A stretch of DNA of 64,000 bases from NCBI GenBank assembly GCA_019694395.1, contig JAIBCC010000024.1, forward strand, positions 1 through 64,000. Direction: 5' to 3'. The DNA comes from Pyrinomonadaceae bacterium (GTDB lineage: Bacteria > Acidobacteriota > Blastocatellia > Pyrinomonadales > Pyrinomonadaceae). Position 1 is the first letter of the stretch. Each line of letters opens with the position of its first letter. The notes under the pieces are model-generated. The model did not search any database. It was not told the origin of the DNA and worked only from the letters and a program-made list of their open reading frames with translations. Made by a program: the position numbers and the translations under genes. Shown here in pieces: positions 1 through 8,579 of the stretch.

Positions 1-2539
1 CCGCCGTAACGTAAACGACGGGCATTAAATTTTTGTGATAAATAGATTTATCGCTCTTTACTTCCTGAACTTCCGTGAGTTCGCTGACGGGAACGAGATT
101 TCCCTGCTGTCCGATAACTTTAATTTGTTGTAAATCCGCAAGACTCGAACGCTCGGCTTTCGGCAGACGCAGATTGATGTAAACATCTTCTTTTTCAGTC
201 GGAACGTGGAGCAGTCCAACGTTCATTCCATCAACTGCAACACGCAAAGTTTGTGCGATTTGCTCGGCGGAAATTCCGCTGATCGCGGCTTTTTCCTTGT
301 TTATTTTCAAGTTGTATTTCGTCTGGTTGTCTTCGACATACCAATCCACATCAACCACGCCTTCAGTATTTTCAAGAATATCTTTAACGCTTTTGGCAAC
401 TTCGATTTGCCGTTCATAATTCGGTCCGTAAACTTCGGCAACGATCGTCTGCAAAACGGGCGGACCGGGCGGAACTTCGGCAACTTTGATATTCGCACCA
501 TATTTTTTGGCAATTTTTTGCAGTTCGGGACGGACACGTTTGGCTATGTCGTGGCTTTGTGCCGAGCGTTCCTCTTTGGGCAGGAGATTGACCTGAATGT
601 CTGCGACGTTTGAGCCGCGACGCAGGAAATAATGACGCACCAAACCGTTGAAATTATAAGGCGAAGCCGTGCCGACATACATTTGATAATCAACGACTTC
701 CGGCACAGTTCCGACGTAATTTGCGACTTCACGCGTGACGGCGGCGGTCTGTTCGAGCGTCGAACCTTCGGGCATATCAACGATGACCTGAAACTCGGAT
801 TTATTGTCGAACGGAAGCATTTTCACCTTGACAAATTTCAGAGCAACGAGCGACGCAGCAGCAAGCAGAAGGAAAATAACGCCAGCCAAAAATGAATATC
901 GCCAGACGGGTTTGACGATGATCGCGTGCATCACTTTGCGGTAAAGGCGAGTGGTAAAACCTTCTTTTTCGTGTTCGTGTTTCGCATCGCGTTTGAGCAA
1001 TTTCAGAGCCGCCCAGGGCGTGACGACAAACGCCACAATCATCGAAAAGATCATCGCCGCACTCGCTCCGACCGGAATCGGACGCATATAAGGTCCCATC
1101 AAACCGCTGACAAACGCCATCGGCAAAATCGCGGCAATCACAGCAAATGTCGCCAAAATCGTCGGATTTCCAACTTCGTCAACTGCCCGAACAGCGACAT
1201 CAACGATGGATTTTCCTTTGTTTTCGGGCAAACCGTAATGCCGCGTCATATTTTCGACGACGACAATTGCGTCATCAACCAAAATTCCGATTGAAAAGAT
1301 CAACGCGAAAAGCGTGATGCGGTTGAGCGTGTAGCCGTAAAAGTAAAAAACCGCGAGAGTTAAAGCAAGCGTCACGGGAATTGCCGTTGCAACGATTCCC
1401 GATTCACGAATACCTAGTGCAAAAATTATCAAAACCGAAACGGAAACCACCGCAATCAGCATGTGAAGCAATAATTCATTCGATTTTTCCGCCGCCGTTT
1501 CGCCGTAGTTCCTGGTTGTCGTGACGCGAACATTATTCGGAATAAAAGTTCCTTTCAAGGCTTCAACCTTTTCCAAAACTTTATGCGAAATATCAATTGC
1601 GTTCGTGCCTTTTCGTTTGGAAACGGCAATCGTTACGGCAGGTTCGATTCCAGTCACTTTTTGTTCGGTTTTCGCTTCGTGTATTTCCCCAGCGCCGTGT
1701 CCGAACATCACATAATCGCCGGGTTCTTCTGCACCGTCACTGATTGTCGCAACGTCTTTCAGGAAAACGGGACGACCGCCGAAAACTCCGACGACGACGT
1801 TTCCAACGTCTTCCGCTGTGGTTAAAAAGTTTCCGGTTTCGATGATCGCTTCTTTATTGTTTGAAGAAATTGCTCCAGAAGTTATCTGCTGATTCGTTTG
1901 CTGTAACATCGGAATCAACGCCGCCGGAGCAATATTTCTCGAAGACATTTTCGCTTCATCGAGCAAGACTTTGACTTGTCTGCGTTGTCCGCCGATGATC
2001 TTTACTTCGGAAACGTCTGTAATTTCTTTTACCTGATCGGTAATTTGAGCGGCAATCCGCCGAAGTGTAAAACTGTCGTAATTCGCACTTGAGAGCGTTA
2101 AAGCAATAATCGGAACATCGTCAATAGAACGCGGTTTGACGAGCGGCATCGAAGCACCTTGCGGCACAATATCGAGATTCGCAGAGAGCTTTTGATTGAG
2201 CCTGACAAGCGCATCTTCTTCATTTTGCCCGACTTTGAAACGAATGATCGCCATCGCCATTCCGGTTGAAGATGTCGAATAAATATATTCAACGCCGGGA
2301 ATTTCCCAGAGCAATTTTTCCATCGGCTTTGTTACGCGTTCTTCGACTTCTTTGGACGAAGCCCCGGGCATCTGCACCATCACGTCAACCATCGGCACGA
2401 TGATTTGCGGTTCTTCCTCACGCGGAAGCATCACGACTGCGCCGAGTCCGAGCAGAATCGAAGCCGCAATGATCAATGGCGTGAGTTTTGATTGAATGAA
2501 TGCTCCGGCTAATTTTCCGGCAATTCCAAGCTCTTTCAT
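1..2539 (-). CDS. RND-family efflux pump, C-terminal part outside window
   Basis: Inner-membrane pump of a tripartite RND exporter, which moves substrates out through an adaptor and TolC using the proton gradient. From ATG 2539 the minus-strand frame stays open for about 846 residues and leaves the window, so the last part of a protein usually 1,000-1,100 residues long is missing. Visible are the N-terminal helix ([14 protein letters not shown]), porter-domain sequence, and the TM4 motif [11 protein letters not shown] with paired aspartates near residues 422-423, typical of proton-coupled HAE-type pumps. The adaptor (2783-3985) and TolC (3992-5371) lie upstream on the same strand. A 243-bp hairpin-rich spacer separates pump from adaptor. 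The substrate is unknown; position beside a sulfide island suggests thiol or persulfide stress, but this is inference. Confidence 0.93.
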   Translation of the reverse strand, partial: MKELGIAGKLAGAFIQSKLTPLIIAASILLGLGAVVMLPREEEPQIIVPMVDVMVQMPGASSKEVEERVTKPMEKLLWEIPGVEYIYSTSSTGMAMAIIRFKVGQNEEDALVRLNQKLSANLDIVPQGASMPLVKPRSIDDVPIIALTLSSANYDSFTLRRIAAQITDQVKEITDVSEVKIIGGQRRQVKVLLDEAKMSSRNIAPAALIPMLQQTNQQITSGAISSNNKEAIIETGNFLTTAEDVGNVVVGVFGGRPVFLKDVATISDGAEEPGDYVMFGHGAGEIHEAKTEQKVTGIEPAVTIAVSKRKGTNAIDISHKVLEKVEALKGTFIPNNVRVTTTRNYGETAAEKSNELLLHMLIAVVSVSVLIIFALGIRESGIVATAIPVTLALTLAVFYFYGYTLNRITLFALIFSIGILVDDAIVVVENMTRHYGLPENKGKSIVDVAVRAVDEVGNPTILATFAVIAAILPMAFVSGLMGPYMRPIPVGASAAMIFSMIVAFVVTPWAALKLLKRDAKHEHEKEGFTTRLYRKVMHAIIVKPVWRYSFLAGVIFLLLAAASLVALKFVKVKMLPFDNKSEFQVIVDMPEGSTLEQTAAVTREVANYVGTVPEVVDYQMYVGTASPYNFNGLVRHYFLRRGSNVADIQVNLLPKEERSAQSHDIAKRVRPELQKIAKKYGANIKVAEVPPGPPVLQTIVAEVYGPNYERQIEVAKSVKDILENTEGVVDVDWYVEDNQTKYNLKINKEKAAISGISAEQIAQTLRVAVDGMNVGLLHVPTEKEDVYINLRLPKAERSSLADLQQIKVIGQQGNLVPVSELTEVQEVKSDKSIYHKNLMPVVYVTA

Positions 2540-2562
2540 AAAAATTTAGCCAATCCTTAAAT

Positions 2563-2751
2563 ATCGCGTAGCGATTATTTGAATTTAGCGGTGTGTTTCA
2601 ACGCACAGTTAGGATTAAATTCATCATTTCGTCGTGTCAGCGACGGCTGAACTTTTTGTTTTTTCAATCGTCACTAACGTGACAAGAATTTCAAATCACA
2701 ATTCCCGTGGGTTAAAACCCCACGGCTAAAATCGTGGTGTCGCTACGCGAC
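2563..2751. repeat. Cluster of small hairpins with mirrored outer arms
   Basis: The 243-bp gap between adaptor and pump genes holds at least five palindromes: ATCGC-GTA-GCGAT (2563-2575), CGTCG...CGACG near 2630-2645, GTCAC-TAAC-GTGAC (2670-2683), CCGTGGG...CCCACGG (2705-2725) and GTCGC-TAC-GCGAC (2739-2751). The first and last share the core CGCGTAGCG. It looks like a REP/BIME- or MITE-type element inserted inside an operon and could act as an mRNA processing or attenuation site. No long ORF is present. Confidence 0.6.
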
Positions 2752-2782
2752 TGAATCTCATATATATCTGCGGCAAAATTCC

Positions 2783-3985
2783 CTATCGAACCTTCACTCC
2801 ATCATTGACGCGATAAATATCTGCCGAAACGTAAACATCGCCTTCCGAAAGTCCCGAGAGAATTTCGACATTTCCATCGCCTGTTTTTCCGGTTGTGACG
2901 ATACGGAATTGAGCGATTCCATCGGTTGAAACAACGTAAACTCCACGTAGTTGACCGCGCTCAACAATCGCTGTGTTTGGAATCATGATTACCGATTTTC
3001 CTGCAATCGGGAAACGTGCCAGACCGTATAAACCTGTTTTTAATAAAGGGTTTGCGGGCAGGTCAATTTTGACGGTATAACTTCGGCTGGCGGCATCGGC
3101 GGACGGCAAAACTTCCGAAATTACGCCGAAAAATTCACCGTCACCGAGTGCGTCAATTTTCACGCTGACGCGGTTGCCGATTCGCGCCAAATTGGATTTC
3201 GATTCTTCGACCGCCGCTTCCAGACGGTATTGCGAATTATCTTCGATTGAAAGGAGCGGCATTCCGGGCGAAGCGATTGCGCCTGTTTCGGCGAATTTCT
3301 TGACGACGATTCCCGAAACAGGCGAAGTAATTTTTGAATAACTTTGTTGGATGTTGATGTTTTTGATGTCGGCGTTCGCCTGCTGAATTTTGGCGTTGAT
3401 CTGTTCTTTTTTCGACAAGATCGCTGGAATATTCGCTTTCGCGCGTTCAACTTCCGAAACCGCCATTTTCAAACGCGATTGGGCTTCGTCAAACTCCTGT
3501 CCGCTGGCAGATTTTCGTTCGTAAAGTTCTTTAATTCGGGCGAAAGTCTTTTCCGCCAATGCTCTGTTGGCTTCGGCGGTTTTGACGGCGGCATTCGCAA
3601 CGACTGCTGATTTATCAATTTCGACGAGTGCGGCTTGGGCTTCTTTGATGACGGCTTTGGCTTTTTCGATTTGCGCATAGCTTTCGCGGTTGTCAATCTC
3701 GACCAAAACTTGTCCGCGTGAAACCGTGCTGCCTTCCACAAACGGGATTGAAGTAATTCTGCCCATCATATTCGCGGCAATTTGCGTGGTAGTTTTGGCT
3801 TTCACCGTTCCCGTAGCTTCGTAAAAATCTTCCATTGAGCCGAGTGTAACTTTCGCCGTCGGAACATTTATTACTTCGGTTGAAGGTGTTTCGGCTTTCT
3901 TTTCAACATCTTCTTTCTTACCGCAATTAGCGAAGGGAAAAAGCGAAATTGATACTACTAAAATTAAGATAAATTTCTTTTTCAT
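2783..3985 (-). CDS. RND efflux periplasmic adaptor (membrane fusion) lipoprotein
   Basis: Periplasmic adaptor of the RND exporter, linking pump to outer-membrane channel. The N-terminus is a lipoprotein signal with lipobox FANC, so Cys21 is probably lipidated. Then follow a barrel-sandwich (lipoyl-like) half around residues 60-95, a long Ala/Glu/Lys-rich coiled-coil hairpin (about 100-205), the second lipoyl half (SPVSGIVVKKFAETGAIASPG) and a beta-barrel domain to residue 400. Length 400 is usual for the HlyD_D23/AcrA type. Its start lies 6 bp after the TolC stop, so the two are co-transcribed. It precedes the pump gene after a repeat-filled spacer. Confidence 0.93.
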   Translation of the reverse strand: MKKKFILILVVSISLFPFANCGKKEDVEKKAETPSTEVINVPTAKVTLGSMEDFYEATGTVKAKTTTQIAANMMGRITSIPFVEGSTVSRGQVLVEIDNRESYAQIEKAKAVIKEAQAALVEIDKSAVVANAAVKTAEANRALAEKTFARIKELYERKSASGQEFDEAQSRLKMAVSEVERAKANIPAILSKKEQINAKIQQANADIKNINIQQSYSKITSPVSGIVVKKFAETGAIASPGMPLLSIEDNSQYRLEAAVEESKSNLARIGNRVSVKIDALGDGEFFGVISEVLPSADAASRSYTVKIDLPANPLLKTGLYGLARFPIAGKSVIMIPNTAIVERGQLRGVYVVSTDGIAQFRIVTTGKTGDGNVEILSGLSEGDVYVSADIYRVNDGVKVR

Positions 3986-3991
3986 ATCGTT

Positions 3992-5371
3992 TTACTTAAA
4001 GACGCGAACGTCATTTAATCTGCCTGTTGCCAGTAACACTGAGGCGTAAGCGATGTAATACTCATAACGAGCCATTAAAAGACTGCTTTTTGCCTGAACC
4101 AAAGCGTTTTCCGCCCGAACCAATTCGCTAAAGGTTATCAATCCGTATTGATAGCGGTCGTAAGTTATTCTTAATGCTTCGTTTGCCTGTTCAATGCTTT
4201 TGACCGAAACCAAGATTTTGCCGCGAGCAGTTTGAAAACTTTGTTCAGCCCGAATGACTTCGATCCGAATTTGATTGGCAAGATTTTCTTTTTCAAGTTC
4301 AGCTAAACTTTCAGTTTCCGCAGCTTGTTCAAGCCGGTTCTTTTTTCCCGCATCAAAAATTGTGTAGGTCAAACTCACACCAACCGTAAAATCCGTGCTG
4401 CCGTTTGCCAAATAAGGCGAGCTGTAGCCGAAATTTCCAAAAGCGTTTATTTCAGGAAGTTTTTGTTTATTGATAATTGCCTTTTTTTGTTCCTGACTGT
4501 TTTTAATGGCTAAATCGGCTTTTTGATATTCGGGACGGTTTTCCAAAGCGATCTGAATCAACTCGTCACGGGTTTCGATCGGAAAATATTTTTCGCGCAA
4601 TTCGTCTGTGTATTCGTGTTCAAATTCAGTTTTCTCGCCAAGCGTAATATTCAAAACGGCATTGCCGGTAAAGACTTTGCTTTCAGCCTCAAGTTTTTGC
4701 TGGTTGGCATTTGCCACCTCAACCTCTGCGGCTAAATAATCCGCATCCGTTCTCATTCCGACTTCAACCAAATCCTTTGCTTTTTTGGAGGTTTCCTTCG
4801 CCGAATTGATCGCTTCCTCACTGACTTTGACCATCTCTTTGGCTAAAACCGTTCCGTAATAAACGCGAATTACGTTAAAACGAAGCTGTTGGCGAACAAA
4901 TTCGGCTTGTAATTCGGCTTGTGATTTGCCGATTTGGGCTTGGGATATGCGTGAGAGCGTTTGTTTTTGGTCATAAAGAGATTTTTGAACATTGATCTGC
5001 GAACGGAAATTGATGATCGCATTTGGAGAATTAAGGGCATCGAGCGCAAAATTTGAAGCGCTGAAACGACCTTGTTCGAGACGTGAGCCAAAAACGAAAA
5101 CCGGATTATTTCCGCCTGTCACTGATGAAGTGAATTGAACAAAAGGTTTTTTGGACAATTTGGCTTCATCAATTTTGAGTTCCGCCAGCTTAATTCCTTT
5201 TTCGGTCATTTTGGCTTGCGGATTATTTTCCAAAGCCTTTTCAACTGCATTTTCCAAATCAAGTTTCGGCGGTTGGGCAAAAGTTGAAGATGCCGAAAAG
5301 ATCAGCACCCAAAATATTATTTGCGAATATAAAAGGCGAAAGGTTTTATTATTTTTTAAGTTGACAGACAT
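3992..5371 (-). CDS. TolC-family outer-membrane efflux protein
   Basis: Outer-membrane channel of the RND system. It has a Sec signal (hydrophobic segment at residues 14-32 ending STFAQ) followed by two OEP repeats of about 200 residues each, rich in amphipathic Ala/Glu/Gln helices, total 459 residues, normal for the family. It begins 30 bp after the small DUF2892 gene on the same strand and ends 6 bp before the adaptor, so DUF2892-TolC-adaptor-pump probably form one operon. The upstream gap is a heptamer-repeat tract with only a weak AAGG ribosome-binding site. Confidence 0.92.
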   Translation of the reverse strand: MSVNLKNNKTFRLLYSQIIFWVLIFSASSTFAQPPKLDLENAVEKALENNPQAKMTEKGIKLAELKIDEAKLSKKPFVQFTSSVTGGNNPVFVFGSRLEQGRFSASNFALDALNSPNAIINFRSQINVQKSLYDQKQTLSRISQAQIGKSQAELQAEFVRQQLRFNVIRVYYGTVLAKEMVKVSEEAINSAKETSKKAKDLVEVGMRTDADYLAAEVEVANANQQKLEAESKVFTGNAVLNITLGEKTEFEHEYTDELREKYFPIETRDELIQIALENRPEYQKADLAIKNSQEQKKAIINKQKLPEINAFGNFGYSSPYLANGSTDFTVGVSLTYTIFDAGKKNRLEQAAETESLAELEKENLANQIRIEVIRAEQSFQTARGKILVSVKSIEQANEALRITYDRYQYGLITFSELVRAENALVQAKSSLLMARYEYYIAYASVLLATGRLNDVRVFK

Positions 5372-5372
5372 A

Positions 5373-5403
5373 TTTTTGCCTTTTTACTTTTACCTTTTCC
5401 CTT
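5373..5403. repeat. Degenerate heptanucleotide tract
   Basis: The spacer between the DUF2892 stop and the TolC start reads in successive heptamers TTTTTGC, CTTTTTA, CTTTTAC, CTTTTCC. The same style of 7-bp tandem tract recurs in many other spacers of this window, for example 38854, 40742, 44270 and 52271. Confidence 0.6.
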
Positions 5404-5590
5404 AATCTTTGAATCCTGCCCAACGCAGAATGCTGATCATCGGACACCAATTAGTAAAGGCTGATTGAAACAGGTTTAAGCCGACAAATCCGGTGAAATA
5501 AAAGAAATACGGACTAACCGTAAATCCCAACACCACACTGACAAAAATAAATGTTCCGGCTATAACGTGGAGCATATTGTTTAATTTCAT
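5402..5590 (-). CDS. Small DUF2892-type inner-membrane protein
   Basis: A 62-residue protein with two hydrophobic helices (about residues 6-24 and 28-45) and the motif FTNWCPM, as in DUF2892 (YgaP membrane-anchor-like) proteins that travel with rhodanese and persulfide genes. An upstream in-frame GTG at 5596 lies inside the Shine-Dalgarno sequence AGAGGTG, so ATG 5590 is the better start. A palindromic operator (5609-5640) lies just upstream, and TolC follows after 30 bp. Function is not established; the family is linked to sulfur-transfer systems by context. A second DUF2892 gene is at 10214. Confidence 0.82.
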   Translation of the reverse strand: MKLNNMLHVIAGTFIFVSVVLGFTVSPYFFYFTGFVGLNLFQSAFTNWCPMISILRWAGFKD

Positions 5591-5608
5591 AAGCACCTCT
5601 TTTTATTT

Positions 5609-5640
5609 TATCGCTATATATCTATTTAGGAATATATCAA
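5609..5640 (-). promoter_or_regulatory. Probable ArsR-type operator over the DUF2892-TolC-RND promoter
   Basis: The plus-strand text starts TATCGCTATATA and ends GGAATATATC. It aligns with the operator at 9930-9963, sharing TATCRCTATATA, TTTAG and AATATA. On the minus strand TTGATA and TATAGC, 16 bp apart, could be -35 and -10 elements within the same stretch. AT-rich palindromes are known operators of BigR-like ArsR repressors, and such a repressor is encoded nearby at 7204. Binding is inferred. Confidence 0.65.
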
Positions 5641-5660
5641 GTAAAAAATATAATTTTCAA

Positions 5661-5699
5661 GGAGGAAAACCATTCAAAATTATTTTTTAGTTTTCCTCC
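5661..5699 (-). terminator. Rho-independent terminator after the persulfide dioxygenase gene
   Basis: Perfect 10-bp inverted repeat GGAGGAAAAC / GTTTTCCTCC with an AT-rich loop, 16 bp past the stop of the MBL-rhodanese gene, followed on the minus strand by an A/T-rich run. It separates that transcript from the DUF2892-TolC-RND operon downstream. Confidence 0.7.
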
Positions 5700-5714
5700 G
5701 ACTTGGTAATCAAA

Positions 5715-7088
5715 TTATTTGGAGCTTGCACAGGCGGTCAGAGAACTTTCGGTTTCCAATCCTGCCTCGATCCAGGCTTTTGTGCCTCCCGTAACGTTGT
5801 AAATGGTTTCAAATCCGGCGTTTTCTAAAATGCTCGTTCCGACACTTGAGCGAAAACCTGATTGACAGATCAAATAAGTCGGTTTGGACGGATCAATTTT
5901 TTCCAACTCCATTGATAATTTATCCAATGGAATATTGATTGTTTTCGGTGCGTGTCCGGTGTTAAATTCGGGAACGCGGCGAACATCTACAAATTGGATC
6001 TCGTTTTCCTGCAAAAGTTCATTTACTTTTTCAACCGAAATTTGCTCAATGGATCTGGTTTTACCGGTAAATTCGCTGATCAAAATAAAGCCTTTGACCG
6101 TTTCAATTCCGACTCTGGCAAGCCGCATAAATCCTTCATCAACTTCTTTTAGGTTTTCAGCTACCAACGCTACCGGAGTTCCGATCGGAATCAGAGTTCC
6201 CGCCCACGAAGCAAATTGTCCGCTGAGTCCGATGTTGATCGAATTAGGGATATGAGCCGCCCCAAATTCAAAATTTTGCCGCAGATCAACCACCACGCCG
6301 TCAAATTTTTCCACTTCTTCGGTCGAAAGATTAGTCGGTTTCGGCAATTTGTCGAGAGCCAGCGAACCTTTCAAATTTTGCGTGGCACTGACCGGAAAAT
6401 ATGCGGGAACTTCGGGTTGATTAGCGGTTACGACCTGAATGAATTCATCTTTGGACATTGGTTTCAGTGCGTAATTTACTTTCTTTTGTTCGCCGAGAGT
6501 TGACCAGGTTTCTTTGGACAAAGATTTTCCGCAAAGCGAGCCTGCACCGTGCGAAGGATAAACTTCGGTTTCATCGGGCAAAGGCAAAATCTTTTCCTGC
6601 AATGAATCAAAGAGCATTGCGCCCATTTGTTCAGCAGAAAAGCCTTTGGAACCAACCAGATCAGGTCTGCCGACATCACCGATAAAAAGTGTGTCGCCGG
6701 TGAACATTTTCAGCGGTTCGCCTTCAACTTCAGCTAAGATCGTGATGCCTTCGGGCGTGTGTCCGGGAGTTTCGAGAAACTTCAAATTGATTTTGCCAAG
6801 CGGAAGAACGTCTCCGTCATTAACCAAATGCGTGGGAAAAGTTGTTTTTGCTCTTTGACCAAAGACAATTTCGGCACCTGTTTTTTCAGCTAATTCAAGA
6901 TGTCCCGAAACAAAATCGGCGTGCGAGTGTGTTTCGATAATGTATTTGATCTTTTGATTATTCGCTTCGGCTTCGTCCAGATATTGCTGAACATCGCGCT
7001 GCGGATCAATAATTGCCGCTTCTCCTTCCGAACCGATATAGTAAGACGCGTGCGCCAGACATCCTAAATAAAACTGTTTGAATTTCAT
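5715..7088 (-). CDS. CstB-like persulfide dioxygenase-rhodanese fusion
   Basis: A multidomain persulfide-detoxification enzyme. Residues 1-250 are a metallo-beta-lactamase fold of the ETHE1/PDO type with the iron site motif THSHADF (His54, His56, Asp58). Two rhodanese domains follow: the first (about 255-350) has no catalytic cysteine at the expected loop (ALVAEN), the second (about 355-450) has Cys408 in ICQSGFRS. This order, active dioxygenase then pseudo-rhodanese then rhodanese, and the length of 457 match CstB. Expected role: oxidise glutathione or other low-molecular-weight persulfides to sulfite, and with the rhodanese to thiosulfate. It lies with SQR, TauE and an ArsR regulator, a classical sulfide-oxidation set. 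Confidence 0.9.
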   Translation of the reverse strand: MKFKQFYLGCLAHASYYIGSEGEAAIIDPQRDVQQYLDEAEANNQKIKYIIETHSHADFVSGHLELAEKTGAEIVFGQRAKTTFPTHLVNDGDVLPLGKINLKFLETPGHTPEGITILAEVEGEPLKMFTGDTLFIGDVGRPDLVGSKGFSAEQMGAMLFDSLQEKILPLPDETEVYPSHGAGSLCGKSLSKETWSTLGEQKKVNYALKPMSKDEFIQVVTANQPEVPAYFPVSATQNLKGSLALDKLPKPTNLSTEEVEKFDGVVVDLRQNFEFGAAHIPNSINIGLSGQFASWAGTLIPIGTPVALVAENLKEVDEGFMRLARVGIETVKGFILISEFTGKTRSIEQISVEKVNELLQENEIQFVDVRRVPEFNTGHAPKTINIPLDKLSMELEKIDPSKPTYLICQSGFRSSVGTSILENAGFETIYNVTGGTKAWIEAGLETESSLTACASSK

Positions 7089-7180
7089 AATTTTCTCTCC
7101 CGTAGCTTTTGGTTAGTTCTTCATATTTTCAAGAGTTTCTCTAAATCCTGATTACCATTAAAATCCTTCTAAAAATCAAA

Positions 7181-7197
7181 GTATTGTAAAAAATTGC
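7181..7197 (-). promoter_or_regulatory. Shared sulfide-island promoter motif, copy 1
   Basis: Plus-strand text GTATTGTAAAAAATTGC. On the minus strand it contains TACAAT, a good -10, about 90 bp before the MBL-rhodanese start at 7088. The same 17-bp word lies upstream of the TauE gene (8462, two mismatches) and the SQR gene (9859, identical). It is either a common promoter core or an operator overlapping it. Confidence 0.55.
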
Positions 7198-7203
7198 GCT
7201 TCT

Positions 7204-7587
7204 TTATAATTTCTGAAATTTCGGAAAATTTACATTTTTCTCATTGGTAAATAATTTCATCATTTCGGTTCTGGTTTTAGTCTGTTCGTCGAGCGAGCCG
7301 CAAACCGTATCACAAAGACAAAAAATATTCGGATCGGCGATAGTGTAAAGGGTTTGATTTTTCAAATTCCGTTTGTTTAATATTCCTGCTTCCTGCATTA
7401 CTTTTAAATGCTTTGAAACATTTGGTTGTTTAGTCTCGATTTGTTCAACTATTTCTCCGACCGACATTTCCCGATTGCCGATTTTCCACAAAATTTGCAG
7501 CCGGACAGGCTCAGCCAGAACTTTGAAATAGTCCGCAACCAATAAAAGTAATTCTTTTGAAAGATTCAATTTCGTAAAATCCGCCAT
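7204..7587 (-). CDS. ArsR/SmtB-family transcriptional repressor, probable persulfide sensor
   Basis: A 127-residue winged-helix protein of the ArsR family. The DNA-recognition helix is in QPNVSKHLKVMQEAG (residues 54-68). It lacks the metal motif CVC in alpha-3; instead three cysteines lie in the wing/C-terminal region, FCLCDTVCG (Cys90, Cys92, Cys96), reminiscent of BigR/SqrR-type thiol sensors, though the pairing differs. It begins 18 bp after the TauE stop on the same strand, hence likely an operon. The two palindromes at 5609 and 9930 are candidate targets. Prediction: represses the island until sulfide or persulfide forms a di- or tetrasulfide. Confidence 0.85.
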   Translation of the reverse strand: MADFTKLNLSKELLLLVADYFKVLAEPVRLQILWKIGNREMSVGEIVEQIETKQPNVSKHLKVMQEAGILNKRNLKNQTLYTIADPNIFCLCDTVCGSLDEQTKTRTEMMKLFTNEKNVNFPKFQKL

Positions 7588-7605
7588 CTTTTTTTTCCTA
7601 ACTAA

Positions 7606-8382
7606 TCAACCCGTAATAAACCGGAAATTTATCAAAATCAGATAAATAGCCACACACAGAACAAAAACTGCAAAACCTTTTTGCAATCGGCTGGCGGCGA
7701 TCTTATGCGAAAGAAAAGTTCCGGCAATGGTTCCGGTAACCGCCAAACTTGTCACCAACAAGGTCAACTGCCAATCAAAATTACTTTGTCGCGCGTGCCC
7801 CGCAATTCCCGCCAGACAATTTAACAAAATGACGAAAAGCGAAGTTCCGATTGCCTGTTTCATTGGCAATCCGCCAAACATGACCAGAGCCGGAACAATC
7901 AAAAATCCGCCTCCGACTCCTAAGAATCCGGTCAAAATTCCGACTCCGAATCCAGCCAATAATGATTTCCAAATAATCGGTTTTTCATAAACTTCTTCAG
8001 TAACTTTTGCTATTCCTTTTCTTTGCCGACGAATCATTAAAGTGGCAATTACCAACATTAGAAAAGCAAAGGTCAGCATCAGCGCAGGAGGCGATAAAAG
8101 ATGGGTTAAAGGTGAACCGATCAAGGCTCCAATAATTCCCAAAACCCCAAAAGTCATTCCCGTTTTTAGATCCAGAGTTCCCCGCCAATAATGCAAAAGT
8201 GAGCCGACCAGACTTGTTCCGCCAACCACCGCCAGCGACATTCCAACGGCATCGTGTGCCTCAACCCCGATCACATAGACCAGAACCGGAACGGTAATAA
8301 TCGATCCGCCCCCCCCGATCAAACCGAGTGATAAGCCGATTAAGCCGCTGAGTAATAAACCGATTATTAAATGTAAATCCAC
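7606..8382 (-). CDS. TauE/SafE (TSUP) family membrane permease
   Basis: A 258-residue integral membrane protein with seven to eight predicted helices and the two family repeats carrying glycine motifs (GLIGGGGSIITVPVLVY near residue 20 and GVGGGFLIVPALVMF near 155). TSUP proteins export sulfite or carry other sulfur anions. In this cluster the likely cargo is sulfite or thiosulfate made by the persulfide dioxygenase-rhodanese. The ArsR repressor follows 18 bp downstream. A shared promoter motif lies 80 bp upstream. Confidence 0.88.
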   Translation of the reverse strand: MDLHLIIGLLLSGLIGLSLGLIGGGGSIITVPVLVYVIGVEAHDAVGMSLAVVGGTSLVGSLLHYWRGTLDLKTGMTFGVLGIIGALIGSPLTHLLSPPALMLTFAFLMLVIATLMIRRQRKGIAKVTEEVYEKPIIWKSLLAGFGVGILTGFLGVGGGFLIVPALVMFGGLPMKQAIGTSLFVILLNCLAGIAGHARQSNFDWQLTLLVTSLAVTGTIAGTFLSHKIAASRLQKGFAVFVLCVAIYLILINFRFITG

Positions 8383-8461
8383 TATTAATTCCTTTTACTA
8401 TTTACCAATTGATTGATAGATAGTTCTTGCTAAATATATGTTGAAGTTTGATTTCGGATTT

Positions 8462-8478
8462 GTATTGTAAAATTTTGC
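8462..8478 (-). promoter_or_regulatory. Shared sulfide-island promoter motif, copy 2
   Basis: GTATTGTAAAATTTTGC on the plus strand, two mismatches from the copies at 7181 and 9859. On the minus strand TACAAT is the presumed -10 for the TauE-ArsR transcript, 80 bp upstream of the TauE start. No clear -35 is seen. Confidence 0.55.
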
Positions 8479-8513
8479 TGTATCGTGAGGTTTATTTGAT
8501 TTCCTGAAATGGA

Positions 8514-8554
8514 AAGAAAAAAGCTGTTTGATAGGTTAAATACACAAACAGCCT
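8514..8554 (-). terminator. Rho-independent terminator after sqr
   Basis: On the minus strand GGCTGTTTG and CAAACAGCT enclose a 14-base loop and are followed by a run of six T. It lies 26 bp beyond the sqr stop, so sqr is probably monocistronic. Confidence 0.75.
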
Positions 8555-8579
8555 TATCCTTTGATTTTTGGGGAATGAA

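Noticed and set aside
206..1825. Several plus-strand ORFs of 64-135 residues
   Set aside because: They lie opposite the long open frame of the RND pump and have no motif or ribosome-binding site; they are shadows of that gene.
1..2539. CusA-type heavy-metal RND pump
   Set aside because: TM4 carries the paired aspartates and context of HAE-type pumps; no CusF/CusB-like metal motifs are visible, though the missing C-terminus leaves some doubt.
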